64,000 bases of DNA from Paenibacillus rhizovicinus. Lineage in GTDB: Bacteria; Bacillota; Bacilli; Paenibacillales; Paenibacillaceae. The DNA is taken from positions 2,804,501 through 2,868,500 of the forward strand of contig NZ_CP048286.1 of NCBI RefSeq assembly GCF_010365285.1, given 5' to 3'. Every line of letters begins with the position of its first letter. The first letter of the stretch is position 1. This document shows, piece by piece, positions 24,844 to 36,302 of this stretch. Under the pieces are notes generated by a model. It had not been told where the DNA came from and did no database searches. It saw nothing but the letters and a program-made list of their open reading frames with translations. The translations under genes and the position numbers were made by a program.

Positions 24844-25797
24844 TTACCTTTTCCCTACGTCGAGATCGCCGGAGCCCGTATGGATTTGAACAGGCACGGA
24901 GCCGCTGCCGAAGACGAGATGATGAATGTCATCGTCGTCCGTGCTGCCTTTCACGCCATCCCAGTCATTGTCGAGACTGCCGGATCCGGAGCTGTAGCTG
25001 ATTGCGACATCGGCTGGCTGCCGATCCGTAAAGATCCCCACGTCGCCGCTGCCCGTCTTCAGCGTCGCCGGGAAATCCAGCGTCTTCCCTTCCACCGTAA
25101 TATCGCCGCTGCCCGTCTTCACGTTCAACTCCGCTTCGGCCTCCGACAGGTCGACGTCGCCGCTGCTCAGATTGATGTCCAGCCGCTTCGCCGTCAGCCG
25201 ATCCGCCGAGATATTGCCCGAGCCGGTTTTTAACGTTACGTCCCCATCGGCGGTTACGTCCGCAAGCGACAGGTCGCCGCTGCTGATCGATACCTTGATC
25301 GTCTTGCTTCGCAGTCCGTTTAAGTCGACGTCGCCGGAACCGCCGTCCAGTTCGAAAGCATCTGCCTTCAACCCGTTAATCACGTTGTCTCCGCTGCCGG
25401 AGTCCAATTTCAAATTAGCGTATTGCTGCTGCGGCACCTCGAGCTTCAGATTCACGTTCAGAATATTGATGCCAATACGGAAGCCGATATGGTCTTCGAA
25501 GCCGACCTTGATCGTGTCTCCGTCCTTCTTCAGCAAGATATTCATCTTGTCGAGATATGATTTGCTTGCGCGGCCGGTCAAACTTGCTTTCACTTCGTTG
25601 CCCGTGCCTGGCACGATCGTCAGGTCGACGCTGCCGGTTTGGATATCGATATTGCGAATGCCCTCCGCGGACATCGATTGTTGCTTATCCACTTTCTCCG
25701 TTCCGAACGAGAAGTCTCCCTTGGCTCCGATCGTGCCCGCTGCGCCGACCAGCCCGACCACGAACAGAATGAGCCCGACGAATACCCATTTCCTCAT
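24844..25797 (-). CDS. DUF4097-family beta-helix protein, membrane-anchored
   Basis: A 317-residue protein. Residues 4-24 are a membrane helix or uncleaved signal (WVFVGLILFVVGLVGAAGTI). The rest is a run of short beta strands with repeated T/SGSGD motifs (SGSGDN, GGSGDV, ISSGDL, TGSGNI, LSSGDV, TGSGDI), typical of DUF4097/YvlB proteins that form a right-handed beta-helix outside the membrane. The function is unknown; B. subtilis YvlB is linked to envelope stress. ATG at 25797 overlaps the preceding stop as ATGA, so translation is coupled to the DUF1700 gene. Confidence 0.85.
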   Translation of the reverse strand: MRKWVFVGLILFVVGLVGAAGTIGAKGDFSFGTEKVDKQQSMSAEGIRNIDIQTGSVDLTIVPGTGNEVKASLTGRASKSYLDKMNILLKKDGDTIKVGFEDHIGFRIGINILNVNLKLEVPQQQYANLKLDSGSGDNVINGLKADAFELDGGSGDVDLNGLRSKTIKVSISSGDLSLADVTADGDVTLKTGSGNISADRLTAKRLDINLSSGDVDLSEAEAELNVKTGSGDITVEGKTLDFPATLKTGSGDVGIFTDRQPADVAISYSSGSGSLDNDWDGVKGSTDDDDIHHLVFGSGSVPVQIHTGSGDLDVGKR

Positions 25798-26351
25798 CCT
25801 TTTCTCACCCTTATCACTTTGGAATTGAATTTCAAATATTGCAGCGTCAGCTTGGCGAACGCGCGCGTCAACCAATGCGTTCCGGCGCCTAGCAGCATGC
25901 CGAGTCCGATGAGCGCAAGCGCGATGAACGAAGCTTGAACGCTCGTCACGGCTTCACCGAACAAGCCTTCGTACATAACCATCAGCGAGGATACCGCAAC
26001 TGCCAGGGATGTCGCCCAAAGCGCAACCAGCACGCCAAGCACGGCACAGAACGGCCCAAGCACAAATACCAGATTGAAGAAACCGAGGCTGACCGCCGCG
26101 AACACCGCGCGCGACACGAGCGTAATGCTGCCTTTCTTCTTGTCAGCCTGTTCGACGCGATAGTTCAGCAGCAGCTCCTTCGCGATCAGTCTCGGATCGC
26201 CCAGCTCGCTTGCGGCTTCTTCCTCGCTCCGTCCAAGCTCTGCCGAGACGCGGAAATGTTCCTCGTAGTCGTACATCCATTCCCGTCGCTGCTTCTCCGG
26301 CACGGGAGCAAGCAGTTCCCATAAGTGACCCAAATACTGCTCTCTGATCAT
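25794..26351 (-). CDS. DUF1700 (HAAS-domain) membrane protein
   Basis: A 185-residue protein. The N-terminal 60 residues are the helical HAAS signalling domain (YLGHLWELLAPVPEKQRREW, then MYDYEEHF and ELGDPRLIAKELL). About three to four membrane helices follow (84-165). Proteins of this family are nearly always encoded next to a PadR regulator, as here, and are thought to relay or sequester the regulator at the membrane. Start and stop overlap the flanking genes by four bases on both sides, so the three products are made from one coupled transcript. Confidence 0.85.
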   Translation of the reverse strand: MIREQYLGHLWELLAPVPEKQRREWMYDYEEHFRVSAELGRSEEEAASELGDPRLIAKELLLNYRVEQADKKKGSITLVSRAVFAAVSLGFFNLVFVLGPFCAVLGVLVALWATSLAVAVSSLMVMYEGLFGEAVTSVQASFIALALIGLGMLLGAGTHWLTRAFAKLTLQYLKFNSKVIRVRKG

Positions 26352-26668
26352 CGCTCTACACCTTCCTTAATGAGTTCATCCACGGAAACGGAGAAGCTCC
26401 GCCATTCGCGAATCAGCGCCATGAGATGCGCATGTCCTTGCGGGGTCAGCTTGTAGTACTTGCGCGGCGGCCCCTCGCTCGATTCCTTGAGATACGTGGA
26501 GAAATAACCTTCCTGCGTCAGCCGGTTCAACAGCGGATACACGCTGCCGACCGCAACTTCGAATTTCGCCGACATCGTCACCGCCAGCTCGTAGCCGTAC
26601 CGGTCATCCCAAGCGGTAAGCGCCAGCACGCATAAATCGAGCACGCCTTTCTTAAATTGCACATTCAT
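26348..26668 (-). CDS. PadR-family transcriptional regulator (short type)
   Basis: A 106-residue winged-helix regulator of the short PadR type. QFKKGVLDLCVLALTAWDDR, then YGYELA, forms helices 1-2. The recognition helix lies in VAVGSVYPLLNRLTQEGY, and the wing has GPPRKYYKLTPQGHAHL. It is first in a three-gene coupled operon with DUF1700 and DUF4097 genes. It probably represses its own promoter, where several AGCTAT elements cluster (26711-26790). The inducer is unknown, but envelope stress is typical for such loci. Confidence 0.88.
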   Translation of the reverse strand: MNVQFKKGVLDLCVLALTAWDDRYGYELAVTMSAKFEVAVGSVYPLLNRLTQEGYFSTYLKESSEGPPRKYYKLTPQGHAHLMALIREWRSFSVSVDELIKEGVER

Positions 26669-26710
26669 TCGCAGCGCCCCTATTAGTTATCGTTGAGTAT
26701 TAATTAATGT

Positions 26711-26790
26711 AGCATAGCTGGCTAAAAAAATAATGAGCCTCCGCTCGATAGCTATACTATATCACCAGCTATTCAACAATGCAATATAGC
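26711..26790. promoter_or_regulatory. Clustered AGCTAT/ATAGCT elements, probable PadR operator
   Basis: The hexamer or its near-complement occurs at CATAGCTGG, CGATAGCTAT, CCAGCTATTC and AATATAGCTG within 80 bases. They flank and overlap the promoter, and one pair forms an inverted repeat around the -35. This fits autorepression by PadR but is inferred from position. Confidence 0.45.
26756..26784 (-). promoter_or_regulatory. Promoter of the PadR operon
   Basis: On the minus strand TTGCAT, a 17-base spacer and TATAGT (five of six to consensus) lie about 90 bases before the PadR start. Confidence 0.55.
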
Positions 26791-26886
26791 TGAGGGGAAA
26801 TGGATAAATTTAGGCGCGCTTTAGTCCGGGCTATGCAATATGGTATGATTTTGTTAGAAAACTTTATTGATGGAGGCCAAGACAAC

Positions 26887-27762
26887 ATGAATCAAAAGCG
26901 CTATGAAGTTGAGCAGCACGCGGATGTTTTTCCGCTCTATACGTTGAAGGACGCCGAGACGAACTCTTCCGTTACCATTTGCCCGGAGCGAGGCGCGATT
27001 GCCATCGGCTGCACGCTGCGCGGCGAGGAACTGTTCTATTTCGACCGGGCGACGTTCGTCGATCCGCAAGCGAATATCCGGGGCGGCAACCCGGTGCTGT
27101 TCCCGATTAGCGGCCAGCTGGTAGACGGCAAGTTCGAGTGGGAAGGGACTACGTACACGATGCGCAATCACGGCGTCGCCCGCAATCGCCCTTGGGAGGT
27201 CGTCTCCGTATCCGAGAATGGCGAAGCTTCCGTAACGGTCCGATTGCATAGCAGCGACAGCACGCTGGCTGAATTCCCGTTCGCGTTCGAGCTGCTATTC
27301 ACGTATGCGCTTGTCAATGGCGAGCTTGCCATTCGCCAAACGTACCGCAATCTATCGGAGCGGAGCATGCCTTTCTACGCCGGCTTCCATCCTTATTTCC
27401 GCGCATCGGACAAGAATTTGGTCTATGACACGGATGCCACGAAATACCTCGATTACAACGATAACGTCGTCAAACCGATCGAAGGCGCGATTGCGCTTGA
27501 CGGCCTAAAAGAGTCCGTCGCCCTGCTCGACGCTTCGGCTCGCCGTATCGCTTTCCCGGGTCCGGACGGCGGCACGGTTGTCCTGTCGTACAGCGATGCG
27601 TTCAAGTACGTCGTGCTTTGGCAGGTGAACGGCTCGCCGTTCGTCTGCGTGGAACCGTGGATGGCGCTGAACAGCGCGTTGAACACGCGGGACGGACTGC
27701 CAGAGCTTGCAGCCGGCGAGCAATTGGATCTGGAGCTGGTCATCGGGTATACGCGCTCTTAG
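26887..27762 (+). CDS. Aldose 1-epimerase family protein
   Basis: A 291-residue protein of the galactose-mutarotase-like beta-sandwich fold. The catalytic His regions are recognisable: RNHGVARNRPWEV (about residue 96) and FYAGFHPYFRAS (about 163), with a late Glu in CVEPWMALNSALN (about 256). Members interconvert alpha and beta anomers of aldoses or hexose-6-phosphates. The ATG at 26887 follows GGAGG at a spacing of eight. It is monocistronic, divergent from the PadR operon. Substrate preference cannot be read from the sequence. Confidence 0.8.
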   Translation: MNQKRYEVEQHADVFPLYTLKDAETNSSVTICPERGAIAIGCTLRGEELFYFDRATFVDPQANIRGGNPVLFPISGQLVDGKFEWEGTTYTMRNHGVARNRPWEVVSVSENGEASVTVRLHSSDSTLAEFPFAFELLFTYALVNGELAIRQTYRNLSERSMPFYAGFHPYFRASDKNLVYDTDATKYLDYNDNVVKPIEGAIALDGLKESVALLDASARRIAFPGPDGGTVVLSYSDAFKYVVLWQVNGSPFVCVEPWMALNSALNTRDGLPELAAGEQLDLELVIGYTRS

Positions 27763-27770
27763 GAGCAGGT

Positions 27771-27940
27771 TAGCCTTGGCGGCGCAGGTAGCCTTGGTGG
27801 CGCAGGTCCTGCTGAGAGAGTGATCGGGCGCAGCCCTGATGGCGCGTGCACTGTGGAACGTCTCGGCAGCGCGATCACTTAGGCGGACTGCCCCGCGGCG
27901 CGAACGCTTAGGCAGACGCCTCGGCGGCGTGAGTGCAACC
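27771..27940. repeat. GC-rich short tandem repeats after the epimerase gene
   Basis: TAGCCTTGGYGGCGCAGG occurs twice at an 18-base period (27771, 27789). A weaker 29-base unit beginning CTTAGGCRGAC occurs at 27878 and 27907. The remaining bases up to the next ribosome binding site show no gene. Confidence 0.5.
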
Positions 27941-28008
27941 ATGGCATGCATGCGTTTATTTGCTAGCAATGACTCCAACAGCGCAAATTATACGAAGGAG
28001 ATGCGGGT

Positions 28009-29082
28009 ATGGCGCAACCGGAACATGATGAACAGTCCATAACGGCCACAGACAAGGAAAATTCGTTTCGCGTCGGAGCAGCCGGCGTTGTCAAAGACGG
28101 CGCACAGCAAGTAAAGCTTCGGCGCATGGGCAATTCCGATCTGGAATTGTCTCCGCTCGGGCTCGGCTGCTGGCAGTTCAGCAAAGGCAGCGGCATGGTC
28201 GGGAAATTCTGGCCCGTTCTTAACGATGCCGACATCGCGTCGATCGTGCGCACCAGCTTGGCCGGCGGCATCAATTGGTTCGATACGGCCGAGGTGTACG
28301 GCGGCGGCCGTTCCGAGGAAGCGCTGGCCGATGCGCTGCATGCCGCCGGAGCTTCTCCCCGAGAGACGTACATCGCAACGAAGTGGTGGCCGATCATGCG
28401 CACGGCGGGGAGCATCCCGCGCACGATCGACGAGCGGCTGCGCCGGTTAAAGGGCTGGCCGATCGACCTGTACCAGGTGCACCAGCCGTACTCTTTCTCC
28501 TCGGCGACCGCGGAGATGAACGAGATGGCCAAGCTGGCGAAAGCCGGCCGCATCCGCCATATCGGCGTCAGCAACTTCTCTGCCGCGAAGATGCGCGAGG
28601 CGGACAAGGCGCTGCGGGCGCACGGCCTGCGCCTGACGTCCAACCAGGTCAAATACAACCTGCTGGACCGCCGCATCGAACGCAACGGCATTCTGGATAC
28701 GGCCAAGGAGCTGGGCGTCTCCATCATTGCCTATTCGCCGCTTGAGCAGGGTCTTCTAAGCGGCAAGTTCCACAAGAATCCGGCGCTCGTCAAAGGCATC
28801 ACGGGTCCGCGCAAGTTCTCCGGCGGCTTCAAGCCCGCCGGGCTGCAGCGGACGCAGCCGCTGATCAACCGACTGGACGAGCTGGCCGTCAAATACGGCG
28901 CGTCGCCAAGCCAGGTCGCGCTCAATTGGCTGATTCATGCCAACGGCGAGACTGTGTTCGCCATTCCGGGCGCTTCCAAGCCGCATCATGCGGAAGAGAA
29001 CGTCCGCGCGATGACCTTCGCGCTCGGCTCGGACGAGCTGCGCGAGCTTGCCGAGCTTTCGGCGTTGTGCGCGAAGCGCTAG
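28009..29082 (+). CDS. Aldo/keto reductase
   Basis: A 357-residue NADPH-dependent (beta/alpha)8 oxidoreductase. The catalytic tetrad is visible: Asp in NWFDTAEVYGGG with its Tyr, Lys in YIATKWWPIM, and a His-equivalent region in DLYQVHQPYSF. The cofactor segment is IPGASKPHHAEENV. The first 38 residues before VKLRRMGNSDLELSPLGLGC are a charged extension not usual in the family. GAAGGAG lies eight bases before the ATG. It is related to the YghZ/Tas-type subfamily. The physiological carbonyl substrate is unknown. Confidence 0.88.
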   Translation: MAQPEHDEQSITATDKENSFRVGAAGVVKDGAQQVKLRRMGNSDLELSPLGLGCWQFSKGSGMVGKFWPVLNDADIASIVRTSLAGGINWFDTAEVYGGGRSEEALADALHAAGASPRETYIATKWWPIMRTAGSIPRTIDERLRRLKGWPIDLYQVHQPYSFSSATAEMNEMAKLAKAGRIRHIGVSNFSAAKMREADKALRAHGLRLTSNQVKYNLLDRRIERNGILDTAKELGVSIIAYSPLEQGLLSGKFHKNPALVKGITGPRKFSGGFKPAGLQRTQPLINRLDELAVKYGASPSQVALNWLIHANGETVFAIPGASKPHHAEENVRAMTFALGSDELRELAELSALCAKR

Positions 29083-29131
29083 GTTTGAAGGGCGGGCAGC
29101 GGAGCGGTGGACTGTGGGCGGAGAACTAGTA

Positions 29132-29340
29132 AATTCCAGCCATGAGCTGCACCCATTACACTTCATCGGCGGAAAGCCGGCGAATTCCAGCCATGAGCTG
29201 CACCCAGTACACTTCGTCGGCGGAAAGCCGGCGAATTCCAGCCATGAGCTGCTCCCAGTACACTTCGTCGGCGGAAAGCCGACGAATTCCAGCCATGAGC
29301 TGCTCCCAGTACACTTCATCGGCGGAAAAACTGACGAATT
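29132..29340. repeat. 51-bp tandem repeat array, four copies plus a partial one
   Basis: Units start with AATTCCAGCCATGAGCTGC at 29132, 29183, 29234 and 29285, an exact 51-base period, and a truncated fifth begins at 29337. Each holds GAGCTGC-WCCCA-GTACACTTC and GGCGGAAAGCCGGCG. The array follows the stop of the aldo/keto reductase gene. It is related to the array at 46972-47115. No spacers are present, so it is not CRISPR. Confidence 0.9.
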
Positions 29341-29400
29341 CCTTCACAGCCCGGAAAAGCACCAGCGGCCAACAGCTCGCAGCGCTCAACAACCCAACCC

Positions 29401-29450
29401 AAAAAGGGTCATTCCCGAAAGTGTCGCACTTTCGGGAATGGCCCTTCTTT
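29401..29450. terminator. Bidirectional terminator
   Basis: AAGGGTCATTCCCGAAAGTG pairs with CACTTTCGGGAATGGCCCTT around a TCG loop, with T-rich and A-rich flanks on either side. It separates the convergent reductase and beta-galactosidase genes. Confidence 0.85.
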
Positions 29451-29494
29451 CATTTCACTATCATTCACGCCACGTTACGCCACGTCACAACCCC

Positions 29495-32635
<3,141 letters not shown>

Positions 32636-32777
32636 TCATTAACGGCTTGCGCCGAACAGTACGATCTGGGCTCGCCGATAAACGCCGCGTTCGGAGGCGA
32701 AGAGCACGACGGCTCCTTTGCCGGTTCGCTCGAGCAGAACGCAACGCTTACCTCTTCATCTCTCTTCATGACAAGCA

Positions 32778-32803
32778 GGGAGAGTTCCGCCCGGAACCCT
32801 CCC
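32778..32803 (-). promoter_or_regulatory. Hairpin after substrate-binding protein 1
   Basis: GGGAGAGTTCC pairs with GGAACCCTCCC with one mismatch and no U-run follows, so it is more likely an mRNA-stabilising or partial-attenuation element than a full terminator. A covarying copy lies at 36264-36289. Confidence 0.6.
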
Positions 32804-32821
32804 CGTAAACTTGAATTATGC

Positions 32822-34300
32822 TTACTCTCCGCCTGCGGCTCTCGCTTCGTCGATGGCCACGTTAGCGTCTTTGGTCATGCCTTTGACGGCATCGTCCAAC
32901 GTCGATTTGTTAAAGTACAGCGGCTGCACGTACTTATCGAAGATCGACCAGCCGCCCCCTGCGAGGTAAGGGTTCACTTTCAGATATTGGCTCGTGTAGT
33001 TCAGCTCGTCTTGGAGAACGGCGTTGACTTGCTTGTCGAATTCCGTGTCTTTCGGCAGGAGATCCATCTTGCTCTTGAAGATCGGGAGACCCCAGCCCGC
33101 CTTCGCGCGGTCGTCGGCCGGCTTGCCGCCGAAGAACCACTCGAAGAACGTCCAAGCTTCGTCAGGATGCTTCGAATCCTTGTTGATAATCGCGCCGGTT
33201 GCGCCGCCCGTAGGCGCTACGCGCATACCGTTCGGCGCGATCGGCGTAGGCAGCATGCCGTAATCGGCCAGATGCGTCTTGGCTCCTTCGTTGCTGCGGA
33301 TCGCGCCGCTGTACCAGTAACCGTCGATGATCATTGCAGCTTGATCCTTGAAGAACAAATCTCCGCCGGACGTTTGGTCATTGTTGACGGAGTTCGGGCC
33401 GACGTTATCCTTAATGCCTTGCACCCACATGCTGATATAGTCTTTGACCGCTTGGTTATCGAAGTTGACCGTTCCGTTGTCAGCCCCGTTGATATCTACG
33501 CCCGCGCTGAGCAGATATTGAAGCAGGTTATTGAAGTTCGGTTCCGTCTTGCCCCATTCGTTGGCAGCCAGGCCGTATTGCTTGACTTTGTCGCCGTCCT
33601 TGATCGTCAGCTTCTTGGCCAGTTCGAATACTTCCGGCCAAGTCAGCGGCTTCGTAGGATCCGGCACCGGCACGCCTGCGGCGTCGAACGCCTTCTTGTT
33701 ATAGAAGATCGCATAGTCGTTGGACCAGTCTTTCGGCATGCCATAGATCGGGCCCGTACCGACCGTCTTGCCGTCGAAGCGGAACACGTTCGTGATCGGC
33801 AGCAGATCGTCCGCTTTGAATACCGAACTCGTATTGACTCGGTCCGTCAGGTCAAGCGCAATGCCTTTGATGACATAGTTCGGGAGATCGAATACGCCGG
33901 ATAGGCGGATGACGTCGGGCGCATCGCCCGTTGCCAGCTCGGCCGCCAGCTTCGTCGCGTCGAGCTCTTCGGTTTCGACTTTGATATTGGGATGATCCTT
34001 CTCGAATTCGGCGATTTGATCCTTGGACAGCTCGCCGCTCGAAATGCTCGTGCGGATCGTGACGACTTCGCCATTGCCCTTGGTGCCCGTATTATCGGTT
34101 GTTGCTGCCGCGTTGCCGGACGTATCGCCGCTATCGTTCGTCGTCGCGGCATTCCCGCCGTTGGTTGTATTTCCGCTATTCGCGCTGTTGCCGCTGTTGC
34201 CGTTAGCGGCACTGCCTCCATTGTTGCTGCCGTTACCGCAACCCGACAGCACAACGGCCGCAGCCGTGACTGCCGTAAGCATGAACGTCCATTTCCTCAA
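32822..34300 (-). CDS. Sugar ABC transporter substrate-binding lipoprotein (copy 1)
   Basis: A 492-residue family-1 extracellular solute-binding protein. The lipobox VVLSGC places the acylated Cys at residue 21, followed by an Asn/Gly/Thr-rich linker to about residue 75. The binding domain has typical segments such as DQIAEFEKDHPNIKV, YAIFYNKKAFDAAGVP and HPDEAWTFFEWFFGG. It captures a carbohydrate at the outer membrane face. It is a close paralogue of the protein encoded at 36303-37736. It starts with TTG behind GGGGG, as does the paralogue. It has its own promoter region and lies after a terminator, so it may be expressed apart from the permeases. Confidence 0.9.
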   Translation of the reverse strand: MRKWTFMLTAVTAAAVVLSGCGNGSNNGGSAANGNSGNSANSGNTTNGGNAATTNDSGDTSGNAAATTDNTGTKGNGEVVTIRTSISSGELSKDQIAEFEKDHPNIKVETEELDATKLAAELATGDAPDVIRLSGVFDLPNYVIKGIALDLTDRVNTSSVFKADDLLPITNVFRFDGKTVGTGPIYGMPKDWSNDYAIFYNKKAFDAAGVPVPDPTKPLTWPEVFELAKKLTIKDGDKVKQYGLAANEWGKTEPNFNNLLQYLLSAGVDINGADNGTVNFDNQAVKDYISMWVQGIKDNVGPNSVNNDQTSGGDLFFKDQAAMIIDGYWYSGAIRSNEGAKTHLADYGMLPTPIAPNGMRVAPTGGATGAIINKDSKHPDEAWTFFEWFFGGKPADDRAKAGWGLPIFKSKMDLLPKDTEFDKQVNAVLQDELNYTSQYLKVNPYLAGGGWSIFDKYVQPLYFNKSTLDDAVKGMTKDANVAIDEARAAGGE

Positions 34301-34354
34301 CTCATTAACCCCCTTGCAGAAATGAAAATAATCCTTGCTCGAACCCTTGAACTA

Positions 34355-34383
34355 AGGATAGCACGGGCGATGTAAGCGTTTGT
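34355..34383 (-). promoter_or_regulatory. Weak promoter of substrate-binding protein 1
   Basis: TATCCT lies 17 bases from a poor -35 (ACAAAC), the same geometry as the paralogue's promoter. The poor -35 suggests that an activator is needed. A single GGGTAATCGTATGG box lies upstream at 34408. Confidence 0.5.
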
Positions 34384-34385
34384 AT
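34370..34385. promoter_or_regulatory. Imperfect cre-like (CcpA) site
   Basis: ATGTAAGCGTTTGTAT matches the catabolite-responsive-element pattern with two mismatches and overlaps the -35 region of the gene for substrate-binding protein 1. Confidence 0.4.
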
Positions 34386-34444
34386 ACGATGATACTCTTA
34401 TTTTACAGGGTAATCGTATGGTATGAGAAACGCGATAAACGCAT

Positions 34445-34489
34445 AAAAAAGCGCTAAGCGCGCCGGTTCCCCGATGCGCGCTTAGCGCT
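34445..34489 (-). terminator. Terminator after the MalG-type permease gene
   Basis: On the minus strand GCGCTAAGCGCGC pairs perfectly with GCGCGCTTAGCGC and six T follow. It separates the permease transcript from the gene for substrate-binding protein 1. Confidence 0.9.
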
Positions 34490-34502
34490 GCAGACAGTTC
34501 AA

Positions 34503-35333
34503 TTACCCTTTAACGCCTGTGGTAACGATCCCCTCGACGATATAGCGTTGTCCGAGGAAGAACGTTATGATAACCGGAACGACGAGCAGAATCGCGCCTG
34601 CCGTAGATACGGAGGTCAGAATCAGTTTGTCGTTCCCTTCGATCTTGTAGCTGATCATACTAAGTGCAGTAGCGAGCGGATAGTGATCTTGCTTCAGGTA
34701 CATGAACGGACCCAGGTAGTCGCCCCACGTGCCTTGGAAAATCATGATCGTTACCGTTGCCACGATCGGAATCGACATCGGCAAGAAGATATTCCAGTAC
34801 GTCCGGAAGATCGAGCAGCCGTCGATCCGCGCCGCTTCTTCCAGCTCCTTCGGAATCGCCGCGAAGAATTGACGGTACAAGAAGATGAAGAATGCGCTGC
34901 CTCCGATACCGCCGAATACCCACGGCCAGAACGTATCGATCAAGCCGTATTTGTGGAACAGGATATACTGCGGAATTTGCGTAATAATAGTTGGCAGCAT
35001 CATCGTCGACAATACGATCATGAACAGCGCGTTACGGCCCGGCGCCGCGATCCGCGCGAACGCATAGCCGCCCAAGCCGCTCGACACGACCGAGAGGAGC
35101 GAGATCACGCAGAGAATGACCGAGTTTTTCGTAAAATTCCAGAAGTCGATCAAAGTCGTCGCGTACTTAAAGTTCTCCGGATGGAAGCCGACCGGCACGA
35201 AGCCTGGCGTCGTATTCCAGGCGCTGAGCGCTTGCACGAAGGCCAGGTACATCGGGAATACGAAGATGGCGGAGAAGAGAATCAACGCCACATATAGTGG
35301 AATGCTTCCTTTGACTGTCGTTTCTGTCTTCAC
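34503..35333 (-). CDS. Carbohydrate ABC transporter permease, MalG type
   Basis: A 276-residue permease with six membrane helices and the EAA loop EEAARIDGCSIFRTYWNIFL then PMSIP (about residues 165-190), which contacts the ATPase. It starts with GTG behind GGAGG, three bases after the stop of the MalF-type gene. It forms the heterodimeric channel with that protein. No ATPase gene is nearby, so a shared MsmX-type ATPase encoded elsewhere is likely, as in other Bacilli. Confidence 0.92.
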   Translation of the reverse strand: MKTETTVKGSIPLYVALILFSAIFVFPMYLAFVQALSAWNTTPGFVPVGFHPENFKYATTLIDFWNFTKNSVILCVISLLSVVSSGLGGYAFARIAAPGRNALFMIVLSTMMLPTIITQIPQYILFHKYGLIDTFWPWVFGGIGGSAFFIFLYRQFFAAIPKELEEAARIDGCSIFRTYWNIFLPMSIPIVATVTIMIFQGTWGDYLGPFMYLKQDHYPLATALSMISYKIEGNDKLILTSVSTAGAILLVVPVIITFFLGQRYIVEGIVTTGVKG

Positions 35334-35336
35334 TCG

Positions 35337-36239
35337 TTATCCCTCCTGATCCGTTTCATAGTGAACCCAGAATCTGCTTGTCACGAACACGATCGCCGTT
35401 AGGATAAGAATCGCTAAGAACAATACCCATAGCAATGCCATACCGTATGCGAACCGTTGGAAGGCAAAGATTTGCTGGAACGCATGGACGAAGTACAGAT
35501 AGTTCGGCTGGATCGGACGGTCGAGCAATCTCGAACCGCTCAGCAGGATGGCCTGCAAACCGATTTGCAGCGAGCCGATAATACCCATAATGACGTTGAA
35601 GAATATAACCGGCGTCATGAGCGGCAGCGTAATCCGCAACGTCCGCTGTGGCGCTGTTGCACCGTCGATCGATGCCGCTTCATATAGATCCCGCGGAATG
35701 CCTTTCAAGCCCGCCAGATTGATTAACACGCCGCCACCTGCGCCCCATAAGAGCATGATGAGCAGGGAAGTCGTGGCATAGTCGTATCCAAGCCAGTTCA
35801 CGGGGTTTATACCGAAGAAGTCCAGAATACCGTTTAGTACGCCGCCATTGCTGGAGAACATAAACTTCCACATGATGACGCTTGCCACCGCTGGCACGAT
35901 GGAAGGCAGGTAGAAGAGCGTCCGGTATATCCCGACTCCGCGCACCTGTCTGTTCAACAGCATGGCCAGACCGAGAGCGACCGCCATGCCGAGAGGTACG
36001 TTGATAATCGTGACATAAAACGTTCGACCGAGCGAGTACATGGCGTCAGAGTCCGTAAATACCCGGTGGTAGTTATGCATGCCGGTCCATTTCAGTTTCT
36101 TGATATTAAAGCCGTAGTAGTTGGTGAAGCTCAAGTAGAGACCGTATATCATCGGATAAAGACCGAAAATCAAGAACATGATAAACCATGGTGAGATCAT
36201 CGAGTAGAACGCAACGGTTCGTTTAGTCTTCTCTTTCAT
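35337..36239 (-). CDS. Carbohydrate ABC transporter permease, MalF type
   Basis: A 300-residue permease with six membrane helices and the EAA motif EAASIDGATAPQRTLRITLP, then LMTP (about residues 193-216). The start follows AAAGGAG. It lies 63 bases after the gene for substrate-binding protein 2 and directly before its MalG-type partner. Length and motif are typical for the oligosaccharide (CUT1) class, which suits uptake of a galactoside or other oligosaccharide for LacZ. The actual sugar is not evident. Confidence 0.92.
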   Translation of the reverse strand: MKEKTKRTVAFYSMISPWFIMFLIFGLYPMIYGLYLSFTNYYGFNIKKLKWTGMHNYHRVFTDSDAMYSLGRTFYVTIINVPLGMAVALGLAMLLNRQVRGVGIYRTLFYLPSIVPAVASVIMWKFMFSSNGGVLNGILDFFGINPVNWLGYDYATTSLLIMLLWGAGGGVLINLAGLKGIPRDLYEAASIDGATAPQRTLRITLPLMTPVIFFNVIMGIIGSLQIGLQAILLSGSRLLDRPIQPNYLYFVHAFQQIFAFQRFAYGMALLWVLFLAILILTAIVFVTSRFWVHYETDQEG

Positions 36240-36263
36240 ACTTTCGCTCCTTTATGACGAGAA

Positions 36264-36289
36264 GGGAGAGTTCGCCCTCGAACCCTCCC
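36264..36289 (-). promoter_or_regulatory. Intercistronic hairpin after substrate-binding protein 2
   Basis: GGGAGAGTTCG pairs with CGAACCCTCCC. Compared with the copy at 32778 the innermost pair is swapped (C-G to G-C), keeping the stem. Such hairpins commonly raise binding-protein mRNA relative to permease mRNA. Confidence 0.6.
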
Positions 36290-36302
36290 CGCTAGACTTA
36301 AT

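Noticed and set aside
28756-29319. Minus-strand protein with 17-residue repeats
   Set aside because: The frame stays open only because the 51-bp period is a multiple of three. It then runs antisense through the aldo/keto reductase gene and has no ribosome binding site.
29132-29340. CRISPR array
   Set aside because: The 51-bp units are contiguous and nearly identical with no variable spacers, and no cas gene is present.
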